The translations under genes and the position numbers were made by a program. The notes beneath the pieces were generated by a model that worked only from the letters and a program-made list of their open reading frames with translations, had not been told where the DNA came from and did no database searches. Shown here in pieces: positions 1 to 4,047 of a DNA stretch of 5,536 bases. Source of the DNA: an uncultured Shinella sp. (lineage in GTDB: Bacteria; Pseudomonadota; Alphaproteobacteria; Rhizobiales; Rhizobiaceae); contig CAMLOC010000286.1 of assembly GCA_946481465.1 (NCBI GenBank), positions 1 through 5,536 on the forward strand, in the 5' to 3' direction. The stretch's first letter is position 1. Each line of letters starts with the position of its first letter.

Positions 1-194
1 TCGATGCCATCGGCCTCGCCGCGGATGATGCGCCTCACGGCTCCCTCGATCGCCTTTAGCGAATAGCCGTCGATGGCCATGCGATAGGCGCCGGAAACCC
101 CGTTCGCCTCGCCTCGATCAGCGGGGAACGCGGTGAACAGCGCCCGGAGCGCTGCCGTAGCCTCAGCCTGCGATGCGGGGGAAATGTTCGACAT
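1..194 (-). CDS. Partial phage protein of the replication module, C-terminus beyond the left edge
   Basis: The visible 64 residues start MSNISPASQAEATAALRALF and continue through AFPADRG, YRMAIDGYSLKAIEGAVRRI and IRGEADGI without a stop. The pattern of a short Ala-rich helix, then a Y-x-x-A-I-x-G segment followed by A-V-x-R-x-I-R-G-E, resembles small uncharacterised proteins that I recall directly downstream of replication initiators in alphaproteobacterial prophages. The start is the ATG at 194-192. It overlaps the end of the replication gene by 32 bases, the only junction of the left block that is not a four-base overlap. A weak Shine-Dalgarno-like AGACAGG lies about 12 bases upstream. The function is unknown; a role beside the replication protein is inferred only from position. 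Confidence 0.75.
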   Translation of the reverse strand, partial: MSNISPASQAEATAALRALFTAFPADRGEANGVSGAYRMAIDGYSLKAIEGAVRRIIRGEADGI

Positions 195-825
195 TGCCGA
201 AGAACCTGTCTGCTTGGTGGTTCAAGTCGTCCAAGGCGGTGTTTCGTTTGGCTTGGCGAAAGGGCGGGGCTGGTCGCGACAGCGAGATCGACCAGTCGCT
301 TTCCCAGAAGCGGCCGTTCAGCCACGCTTCAGCGGTCTTGACGAACTCGGTCCCAGTCTTGCCGGTGGCGTCGCAGTGCTCAGCGTAGCGCCGGGCGCCG
401 TCGATGATCGTCTCAGGGCTGACACCAGCCTTCACAGCCGAGCGGAATCGCGTCTCAGCGTTCTTCCGGCTGTTGCCGCCCTGGCGACGGGGGAAGGCTT
501 GCCAAAACGAGGGGAACCGGTCGTCGGAATTTTTGCTGGGCGGGGGATTATAGGGGGTGGGGTTTAGACTAACCTCTGTCCTATCAAGGTTAGATAGAGG
601 GTCATTTAGGGGCGGGGGTGTCACGCCCTGTCCGTCGCCGTCACGCTCTGTCCGCGTGACATCGCGTGACTCCGCGTGACGTTGACGACGCTTGCGGACT
701 GCATCCTTCGCCCGCTTTTCGGCCTTCCTCTGCTCGGCCTTCGCCAGTTCATGCTTGAGCAGCGCGGCCATCTGCTCACGCGTCAGGCCAGCCGCTAGCA
801 TGGCGTCGATCATGTCGGGGCTCAT
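163..825 (-). CDS. Phage replication protein, initiator or helicase-loader type (220 aa)
   Basis: Probable phage replication protein acting in the cytoplasm on phage DNA. Residues 1-30 form a predicted helical segment (DAMLAAGLTREQMAALLKHE). Residues 26-62 are a highly basic, charged helix (AEQRKAEKRAKDAVRKRRQR). Residues 63-103 are a Pro/Asn/Asp-rich linker. Residues 104-178 form a compact domain (FPSFWQAFPRR, AVKAGVSPETIIDGARRY, AEAWLNGRFWESDW) of the kind seen at the C-terminus of many phage replication proteins. The start is the ATG at 825-823, which shares ATGA with the stop of the 49-residue gene upstream. It is late in the leftward operon, as lambda O and P are. The linker-coding DNA holds repeats that may be the origin. 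It could be an initiator or a helicase loader; sequence alone does not decide. Confidence 0.75.
   Translation of the reverse strand: MSPDMIDAMLAAGLTREQMAALLKHELAKAEQRKAEKRAKDAVRKRRQRHAESRDVTRTERDGDGQGVTPPPLNDPLSNLDRTEVSLNPTPYNPPPSKNSDDRFPSFWQAFPRRQGGNSRKNAETRFRSAVKAGVSPETIIDGARRYAEHCDATGKTGTEFVKTAEAWLNGRFWESDWSISLSRPAPPFRQAKRNTALDDLNHQADRFFGNVEHFPRIAG
561..610. other. AT-richer stretch beside the repeats, candidate DNA unwinding element
   Basis: 29 of these 50 bases are A or T, in a gene and neighbourhood that are otherwise strongly GC-rich. The stretch contains an exact 7-base inverted repeat, CTAACCT at 569-575 and AGGTTAG at 587-593. It also contains a 5-base one, CTATC at 581-585 and GATAG at 593-597. 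It lies within the Pro/Asn-rich linker-coding part of the replication gene, about 10 bases from the CGTGAC repeat cluster. In lambda-type origins an AT-rich element directly follows the iterons inside the initiator gene, and the same order is seen here. The unwinding role is inference. Confidence 0.4.
620..680. repeat. Cluster of five CGTGAC/GTCACG sites, candidate origin iterons inside the replication gene
   Basis: GTCACG occurs at 620-625 and 640-645 (20-base step). The inverse, CGTGAC, occurs at 655-660, 665-670 and 675-680 (10-base steps). The last three are all CGCGTGAC. The first two sit in a longer direct repeat, GTCACGC[C/T]CTGTCCG, at 620-634 and 640-654. Steps of 10 and 20 bases put the sites on about the same face of the helix. 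The cluster encodes residues 49-69 of the replication protein, the junction between basic helix and linker. In lambda the iterons also lie inside the initiator gene between two domains. Chance repetition of Arg/Asp/Thr codons is the alternative. Confidence 0.45.
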
Positions 826-971
826 CGCGCCACCCCGCAGTCACAGCGCCACATGAGGACGGACCATTGGCCATGCGCGCGTCCGAGGTCACCAGCGACC
901 ATCCAGCCGCGAAGGTGGAAGGCCTCTACATCGCCATGGCGGACGAATTGGAAGGTGCCGGTGCGGGTCAT
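822..971 (-). CDS. Small phage protein (49 aa), conserved-looking, function unknown
   Basis: The protein begins MTRTGTFQFVRHGDVEAFHL, continues RGWMVAGDLGRAHGQWSVLM, and ends WRCDCGVAR. The layout (FxFVR, HGDV, a GW pair, then HGxWSVLMWxCxC) matches a style of very short early phage protein that I recall; no function is established for it. The two cysteines near the end (C42 and C44) are too few for a self-contained zinc knuckle. The start ATG at 971-969 shares ATGA with the methyltransferase stop, with GGAGG four bases before the ATG. Its TGA at 824-822 shares ATGA with the replication gene start. Without it there would be an unexplained 140-base gap in an otherwise gapless operon. Confidence 0.8.
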   Translation of the reverse strand: MTRTGTFQFVRHGDVEAFHLRGWMVAGDLGRAHGQWSVLMWRCDCGVAR

Positions 972-981
972 GCGGCCTCCA
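968..981. repeat. 14-base direct repeat, copy 1, at the downstream end of the methyltransferase gene
   Basis: TCATGCGGCCTCCA is identical to 1657-1670. Read on the minus strand it is TGGAGGCCGCATGA: a GGAGG ribosome binding site, four bases, then the ATGA stop/start overlap. It encodes the end of the methyltransferase (LEAA-stop) and the start of the 49-residue gene. See the matching copy at 1657-1670. Confidence 0.8.
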
Positions 982-1660
982 GTGCGAACAGAGGCAGGCG
1001 CTGGTCAGTAGCCGCAGCCGGGAGGTCTGCATCCGTCATCGGGAAGCGTTTGACGTCCTGTTTCCACAAGCGGGAATAGACCGGGACGAACGCCTTGGGC
1101 TTCCGGCTAGGCTCGAAAATGAACCATGCGAAGCACTGGCCGGCGTTCGAAAGCTTCGGCCCCTCGTAGCCTTCCCGATACATCATCGGCAGCCTGTCCG
1201 CGATCTTGATGATGCGCGAGAGCCCGACGTGCCGCCACCAGTTGTGCCGGCCGGCGGACTCATACCAGGCGAAGCGCGCGAAGATCGCGGTGTACTGCGT
1301 CAGTCGCGTAGCGCGCTCTGTGAATTCCTCGACGCCTCCGGCACTGCCATCGAAAGGCGGGTTCGTGATAATACCGTCCTCATCGCAGCGCGTCACTGTG
1401 AGGAAATCGCAGAGGCTTGCATCAGGGCAGCCGCGGTCAACGATATCCGTTGCCCTCACCGAAAAGCCGCGATTGCGGAGCGGCAGTACCAGTGCGCCAT
1501 TGCCGCATGCGGGCTCCAACAAGCGCTGCGGCAGCTTGCGCCCCTCGGCACACCACAGCGGCGGCAGACAGGCATATGGCGAGGCGTAGAAGTCCAAGCC
1601 GCGCTCGGCGCGAGCGGCGGCCTTCGGCATTCCTGCGGTGCCGTGGCGCGCTTTGCTCAT
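968..1660 (-). CDS. DNA methyltransferase, N6-adenine type, class I SAM fold (230 aa)
   Basis: Probable phage DNA methyltransferase that transfers a methyl group from S-adenosylmethionine to adenine. Motif X-like DFYASPYACLPPL lies at about 23-35. The SAM-binding motif I, LLEPACGNGALVLPL, is at about 47-61. An acidic ATDIV follows at about 70-74, in the position of motif II. The catalytic NPPF is at 100-103, typical of N6-adenine enzymes. The C-terminal part is rich in Trp and Arg (FARFAWYES, HNWWRHVG) and may contribute target recognition. No separate specificity domain is visible. The start is the ATG at 1660-1658, in an ATGA overlap with the nuclease gene; the frame is open further upstream but that part reads as non-protein-like. 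Plausible roles are protection from host restriction or control of replication timing. The gene is flanked by an exact 14-base direct repeat. Confidence 0.85.
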   Translation of the reverse strand: MSKARHGTAGMPKAAARAERGLDFYASPYACLPPLWCAEGRKLPQRLLEPACGNGALVLPLRNRGFSVRATDIVDRGCPDASLCDFLTVTRCDEDGIITNPPFDGSAGGVEEFTERATRLTQYTAIFARFAWYESAGRHNWWRHVGLSRIIKIADRLPMMYREGYEGPKLSNAGQCFAWFIFEPSRKPKAFVPVYSRLWKQDVKRFPMTDADLPAAATDQRLPLFALEAA

Positions 1661-1670
1661 GCGGCCTCCA
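1657..1670. repeat. 14-base direct repeat, copy 2, at the upstream end of the methyltransferase gene
   Basis: Identical to 968-981. It encodes the last residues of the nuclease (LEAA-stop) and the ribosome binding site and start of the methyltransferase. The two copies bound the methyltransferase gene, 689 bases apart. Recombination between them would remove that gene and leave the nuclease directly joined, by the same ATGA junction, to the 49-residue gene. Confidence 0.8.
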
Positions 1671-2019
1671 ACGGCTCGGGGACGGCGGGGCGGGCAGAGC
1701 GAACAACGCCCCATGCTTCGAGCACCCGGATAGGCTCGTCGCGTCCGTAGGTGATGGCGTGAGGAACGCCGCTCAGCAGGCAGATGTTGCCGAAGGTGAT
1801 CTGGTGGCCGCTGACCTTGCCCTTCGCGGTCTTGATCTCGATCCACCCGGTTCGGTCACGCAAAAACGGGCCGCCGATGACGATGAGGTCGAACAGGCCA
1901 CGGTGAAGGCCGGGCTGGCCCATGGCCCCCGCATTCGGGATGGCGGCCACCAGCGTTCCCGGCAAGCCGATGGCGCGCCAGTGAGCCAGAACGGCCGATT
2001 GGATTTGCTGCTCGGTCAT
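1657..2019 (-). CDS. VRR-NUC-type nuclease (120 aa)
   Basis: A small single-domain nuclease of the VRR-NUC branch of the PD-(D/E)xK superfamily. Such proteins are thought to cut branched DNA such as Holliday junctions or flaps. Residues 25-51 carry the family pattern A-I-P-N-A-G, then GLHRGLFDLIVIGG, with the catalytic Asp at D44. The second strand, GWIEIKTAKGK at 58-68, supplies E61 and K63 of the ExK signature. Q73 lies in GHQITFGN as in the Q-containing helix of the family. The C-terminus (PHAITYGRDEPIRVLEAWGV) matches the usual end of these phage proteins. Length is normal for stand-alone phage members. The ATG at 2019-2017 is in an ATGA overlap. It probably processes replication or recombination intermediates. 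Confidence 0.85.
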   Translation of the reverse strand: MTEQQIQSAVLAHWRAIGLPGTLVAAIPNAGAMGQPGLHRGLFDLIVIGGPFLRDRTGWIEIKTAKGKVSGHQITFGNICLLSGVPHAITYGRDEPIRVLEAWGVVRSARPAVPEPLEAA

Positions 2020-2426
2020 TGGCCGGCACGCTCCCGGTCGCGCGAGCGTGCCAGCGTGTTCGCTATGACAGCCTCGGGCTCGCCGACGAGGGCTCCGATC
2101 TCGTAGGTGTCGAAGCCCATGCCGAACAGCAGTACGATGGCGTCGCCCATCAGAAGGCGATGCTGCTCGGCTCGGGAGCGATGCAGGACGCCGGCAACCG
2201 CGCCGACCGAAAGACCGAGGCGCTTCGCAATCATGCCCTGCGTGTAGCCGGCCGCCGAAAGCAGATGGATCTGATGCTTGCGCGTGCCTGACAACTGGAC
2301 CGCCATCGGCATGCTCGGGCGTTTCTGCGGCGGTCGCGGCAGCGGCGGGGCGATGCCGCTGAGGCGCGCCATCCTCGCCTTGTGAGCGGCGTGCTGCTCA
2401 GCGAGTGCGGGAACTAGGTGGCTCAT
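2016..2426 (-). CDS. Helix-turn-helix DNA-binding protein, possibly with two HTH units (136 aa)
   Basis: An early phage protein likely to bind DNA. Residues 1-45 are a basic, Pro-rich tail. Residues 51-84 read as a clear helix-turn-helix of the RNA polymerase sigma-4/resolvase style: QIHLLSAAGYTQGMIAKRLG then LSVGAVAGVLHRSR. Residues 96-128 (IVLLFGMGFDTYEIGALVGE then PEAVIANTLARSR) repeat the same shape in weaker form: a G-[Y/F]-[T/D]-x-x-x-I-[A/G] pattern and a closing LxRSR. I chose the ATG at 2426-2424 because it makes an ATGA overlap with the gene before; codons upstream of it encode the other gene in another frame. It may be a transcription regulator of the operon or a replication accessory factor. 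Confidence 0.75.
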   Translation of the reverse strand: MSHLVPALAEQHAAHKARMARLSGIAPPLPRPPQKRPSMPMAVQLSGTRKHQIHLLSAAGYTQGMIAKRLGLSVGAVAGVLHRSRAEQHRLLMGDAIVLLFGMGFDTYEIGALVGEPEAVIANTLARSRDRERAGQ

Positions 2427-2602
2427 GCTGCTCTCCCGTAAAACCAGCAGCCAAGCCGATAGGAGGCGGACAGGACGCCATCGAGCGGCCACGCCCACCA
2501 TTTCGGGCGGTCAAGCGCATCGTCGTGATAGGCGCTATCGGGCAGGGCATCCCAGCCGCGAAAGCTGATCTCGCAGAAAATCCAGCCGAGGGAGTCGCTC
2601 AT
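2423..2602 (-). CDS. Small aromatic-rich phage protein (59 aa), function unknown
   Basis: I do not recognise the function. The 59 residues start MSDSLGWIFCEISFRGWDAL and are rich in Trp (six), with segments DDALDRPKWWAWPLDGVL and YRLGCWFYGRA. There is no signal peptide or clear membrane segment. The gene shares ATGA overlaps with both neighbours (start at 2602-2600, stop at 2425-2423), the main reason for calling it. An in-frame ATG nine codons upstream lies inside the preceding gene and is less likely to be used. Confidence 0.7.
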   Translation of the reverse strand: MSDSLGWIFCEISFRGWDALPDSAYHDDALDRPKWWAWPLDGVLSASYRLGCWFYGRAA

Positions 2603-3012
2603 GCCTGCCCCCTCATCCTTGCGAGGCACGCCCGAGCCGTTTCCAGCGCAGTTTCAGCCTCGCGATAGTCGTCGTGAGACGGGCCAAAGCCCATAGCCGC
2701 CAGAAGCTGTTGATCGTGCTCAAGGCGCTTGATCTCCTGCTCGATGTCCGCCAAGGCGGCGTCGATGATCCGCTGGCGCACGTCGTCGCGAACTCGCTGG
2801 ACGCGCATGCGGACGATGTTGGCGAAGGTGCCGGGCGTGGCGCGTACCCGACGCGCTACCCTGGCAAGAGCGGTTTCGGCGCATCCGCCAAGGCGTTCCT
2901 GATCCCTGCGGATCAGGGCCTTGGAGAAATGCGCGAGGGCGGCGATAGCCATATCACGCGACTCCGTACTCTGGCTGATTTGACCGGATATCCGGCGATT
3001 TCTGCTCGTCAT
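2599..3012 (-). CDS. Phage protein with C-terminal coiled coil (137 aa), function unknown
   Basis: First gene of the left block. Residues 1-20 are polar and basic. Residues 21-80 are helical and very Arg-rich, including ALARVARRVRATPGTFANIV, a helix-turn-helix-like or DNA-contacting style. Residues 78-106 (RQRIIDAALADIEQEIKRLE, DQQLL) have heptad character and probably form a coiled coil. Residues 115-133 form another helix. Similar proteins with the T-P-G-T-x-x-N-I-x-R core followed by an E-I-x-R-L-x-H helix occur in alphaproteobacterial prophages, as far as I recall, without assigned function. The start is the ATG at 3012-3010, with GGAG six bases before it. An alternative start is M21. Its ribosome binding site lies inside an inverted repeat. 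Confidence 0.75.
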   Translation of the reverse strand: MTSRNRRISGQISQSTESRDMAIAALAHFSKALIRRDQERLGGCAETALARVARRVRATPGTFANIVRMRVQRVRDDVRQRIIDAALADIEQEIKRLEHDQQLLAAMGFGPSHDDYREAETALETARACLARMRGQA

Positions 3013-3018
3013 GACGTG

Positions 3019-3038
3019 CTCCTGTCTGAGGACAGGAG
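3019..3038 (-). promoter_or_regulatory. Inverted repeat enclosing the ribosome binding site of the 3012 gene
   Basis: CTCCTGTC at 3019-3026 and GACAGGAG at 3031-3038 form a perfect 8-base stem with a four-base loop. In the leftward mRNA the 3' arm carries the GGAG that sits six bases before the ATG, and the 5' arm carries the complementary CTCC. The hairpin could therefore block translation of the first gene of the left block. Read rightward, the same symmetry puts AGGAGG four bases before an ATG at 3044, so the repeat offers a ribosome binding site on both strands. Confidence 0.55.
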
Positions 3039-3121
3039 GGCGCATGGCCGAGCACATCGGGACGGTCCTGACGCGGGTTTTGGCGAACTGCCGCGTCAGG
3101 ATGGACAAGAGGAAGAGAAAG

Positions 3122-3151
3122 GCCGGCGCTGGACGCGATGCCAGCGCCGGC
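3122..3151 (-). terminator. Strong GC hairpin, possible leftward terminator or attenuator
   Basis: GCCGGCGCTGG (3122-3132) and CCAGCGCCGGC (3141-3151) make a perfect 11-base stem with an eight-base loop. In the leftward direction it is followed by a pyrimidine run (CTTTCTCTTCCTCTTG) that is only partly T, so it would be a weak or conditional intrinsic terminator. Rightward there is no T-tract. It lies between the nuclease gene stop and the left block, where a phage would place a termination point between first-wave and replication genes. Confidence 0.45.
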
Positions 3152-3157
3152 AGTGAG

Positions 3158-3188
3158 CCGCGAGGGATGGGAGGAACGAACCTCGCGG
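3158..3188. repeat. 8-base inverted repeat beside the GC hairpin
   Basis: CCGCGAGG (3158-3165) and CCTCGCGG (3181-3188) are perfectly complementary with a 15-base loop. The repeat starts six bases after the 11-base stem ends, giving two adjacent hairpins. The loop on the leftward strand contains CCTCC. An RNA structure acting on transcription is possible; function is unknown. Confidence 0.4.
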
Positions 3189-3315
3189 GAAAGGAGCGGG
3201 CGGCGCTCCGGGGTGCACCCGGCAGCGAGCAACCCCGCCGCGCAGAACGCCGCCCTACGGCCGCCCTGAGCGGCAGCCGATTGGAAGCTGCTGAATGATG
3301 GAGAGAGGCGCGGCA

Positions 3316-3735
3316 TCAGGCGGCTCGCCGCTTGCGCCGCGCCCGGAAGGCCGTCTGCATCTCTCGGTAGGTGGGGTCCGCCCAGTTGGCCTTGTGAGCG
3401 GCGGAGAGCCGAGCAATCCGCAGCGCCTTACGGCCTTCTGTGGTCATCTCGGCAGCGATGACGTAATCGGGCTTGACGTTCAGCCCGAGCCCGCGGCGGT
3501 CGTCGACGAATGCGGTAAGATCGCCTTCGTTCCGATACCATTCACGGTGAATGCAGAGCACGCGGAAGCGGGCGTGCAGGCCGCGCTCCTCCTCAGGGGA
3601 GCCCCCCCATTTCGCTATCAGCCTTACCGGCTGGGGCGAACTTCTATCGATGGCCTCGCGGCGCCTCCACGGATCGTCCGAGCACCCGATTTTGATCTCG
3701 CCAGTGGCGGCTTCGAGCAGGTAGACGAATTTCAT
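3316..3735 (-). CDS. GIY-YIG-type nuclease, T5orf172/MUG113-like (139 aa)
   Basis: A small phage protein of the GIY-YIG superfamily, T5orf172/MUG113 branch. The hallmark first strand is FVYLLEAATGEIKIG (3-17), with VYL in place of GIY and IKIG in place of YIG. DDPWRRREAI (20-29) gives the conserved Arg helix. E48-E50 with H54 and F57 (PEEERGLHARF), then HREWYR (63-68), complete the E-x-x-x-H-x-x-F and EW pattern. Residues 69-139 are a basic tail ending RARRKRRAA, likely DNA-binding. The ATG at 3735-3733 shares ATGA with the Cro-like gene, so the two are probably cotranscribed and coupled. Catalytic activity in this branch is little tested; a DNA-processing or regulatory role is inference. Confidence 0.8.
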   Translation of the reverse strand: MKFVYLLEAATGEIKIGCSDDPWRRREAIDRSSPQPVRLIAKWGGSPEEERGLHARFRVLCIHREWYRNEGDLTAFVDDRRGLGLNVKPDYVIAAEMTTEGRKALRIARLSAAHKANWADPTYREMQTAFRARRKRRAA

Positions 3736-3950
3736 TTCGCCCCCCTCTCAGGGTTGGCGAAATGATCAGGCCGCAGTTTGTGCTTGGGGATGCCGGTTGC
3801 GGCGGAAACCTTCTCGACACGGTCGAGCGGGATCGGCATTCGCCACTTCGTCCAGCGTGTGACCTGGGATTTGTGGACCTCGGCTGCGCGCGCCAAAGCG
3901 CTTCGCGTGATGCCGAGGCGGTCCAGTTCGGAGGCTAGGTCTAAGCTCAT
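3732..3950 (-). CDS. Cro/YdaS-like helix-turn-helix regulator (72 aa)
   Basis: A small DNA-binding regulator at the head of the leftward operon, divergent from the CI-like repressor: the cro position of a lambdoid switch. The helix-turn-helix covers about residues 14-36 (ITRSALARAAEVHKSQVTRW). It is followed by PLDRVEKVSAATGIPKHKLR and PDHF, a pattern found in Cro and YdaS-type proteins. The recognition helix (HKSQVTRW) closely matches that of the CI-like protein (DKSLVSRW). There is no dimerisation or peptidase domain. The start ATG at 3950-3948 is only about 2-3 bases from the predicted transcription start, so the mRNA may be leaderless. YdaS-like proteins can also be antitoxins, but no YdaT-like partner is visible. 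Confidence 0.85.
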   Translation of the reverse strand: MSLDLASELDRLGITRSALARAAEVHKSQVTRWTKWRMPIPLDRVEKVSAATGIPKHKLRPDHFANPERGAK

Positions 3951-3958
3951 GATTACGC

Positions 3959-3987
3959 ATGTTGCGCAACCTGCAACTGAAAGTCAA
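3959..3987 (-). promoter_or_regulatory. Leftward early promoter for the Cro-like gene
   Basis: On the minus strand, TTGACT (3987-3982, five of six to the -35 consensus) is followed after 17 bases by CAACAT (3964-3959, three of six to TATAAT). The -10 is weak, but the composite operator lies between and over these elements, so a bound repressor would exclude RNA polymerase. The predicted start is near 3952, two or three bases before the gene's ATG. Confidence 0.6.
3961..3977 (-). promoter_or_regulatory. Composite operator, OR-like copy
   Basis: Read on the minus strand, GTTGCAGGTTGCGCAAC: a GTTGC half-site, two bases, then the perfect 10-base palindrome GTTGCGCAAC. The two copies near the rightward promoter (4681-4697 and 4724-4740) match it at 14 of 17 and 15 of 17 positions. 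The position between -35 and -10 of the Cro-like gene's promoter fits repression by the CI-like and Cro-like proteins. Confidence 0.7.
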
Positions 3988-3995
3988 GCCTTTCG

Positions 3996-4029
3996 GTTGC
4001 GCACCTCGCTAACGACGCAGTTGCGTGAT
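3996..4029 (+). promoter_or_regulatory. Two weaker operator-like sites in the switch region
   Basis: GTTGCGCACC at 3996-4005 matches the operator palindrome in nine of ten positions. GTTGCGTGAT at 4020-4029 matches in seven and keeps the full GTTGCG half. With the site at 3961-3970 this makes three sites between the divergent regulators, as in lambda OR. They lie upstream of the CI-like start and may mediate autoregulation. I cannot identify a convincing promoter for the CI-like gene. Confidence 0.45.
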
Positions 4030-4039
4030 GGCGTTAGCG
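4007..4039 (+). repeat. Nested inverted repeat upstream of the CI-like gene
   Basis: The outer arms are CGCTAACG (4007-4014) and CGTTAGCG (4032-4039), a perfect 8-base inverted repeat. The inner arms are ACGCA (4015-4019) and TGCGT (4022-4026). The structure ends eight bases before the CI-like ATG, where there is no clear Shine-Dalgarno sequence. It could be an RNA hairpin limiting repressor translation, or a second operator type. Confidence 0.45.
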
Positions 4040-4047
4040 TTTGCGGC

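Larger units (their letters stand above)
3013..3315. other. Gene-poor, structure-rich leader between the nuclease gene and the left block
   Basis: About 300 bases without a convincing gene on either strand. It contains an 8-base stem over the ribosome binding site (3019-3038), an 11-base GC-rich stem (3122-3151), an 8-base stem with a 15-base loop (3158-3188), and the 10-base perfect palindrome GGGTGCACCC (3211-3220). I see no sigma70-type promoter for the left block here. The simplest reading is an untranslated leader or attenuation region inside one long leftward transcript, in the position of lambda's nutR/tR1 region between cro and cII. A frame opening at 3316 on the minus strand touches the nuclease stop as TGATG, but its product is low-complexity and unconvincing. 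Confidence 0.55.

Noticed and set aside
133..567. Plus-strand open frame of 144 codons opposite the replication gene
   Set aside because: It is a complement shadow of the replication gene and the left-edge gene, with no ribosome binding site and low-complexity product.
1417..2106. Long open frame (229 codons) on the plus strand
   Set aside because: It runs antisense to the methyltransferase and nuclease genes, both of which have clear catalytic motifs. GC-rich coding DNA often leaves its complement open, and the product has no recognisable domain.
3166..3182. GGTTCG on the minus strand resembling a tRNA T-loop
   Set aside because: No acceptor, D or anticodon arms of matching geometry can be drawn around it.
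2954..3316. Minus-strand frame of 120 codons starting at the nuclease stop (TGATG)
   Set aside because: The coupling-like overlap is attractive, but the product is Ser/Arg/Ala-rich, passes through both hairpins and overlaps the next gene by about 60 bases in another frame.
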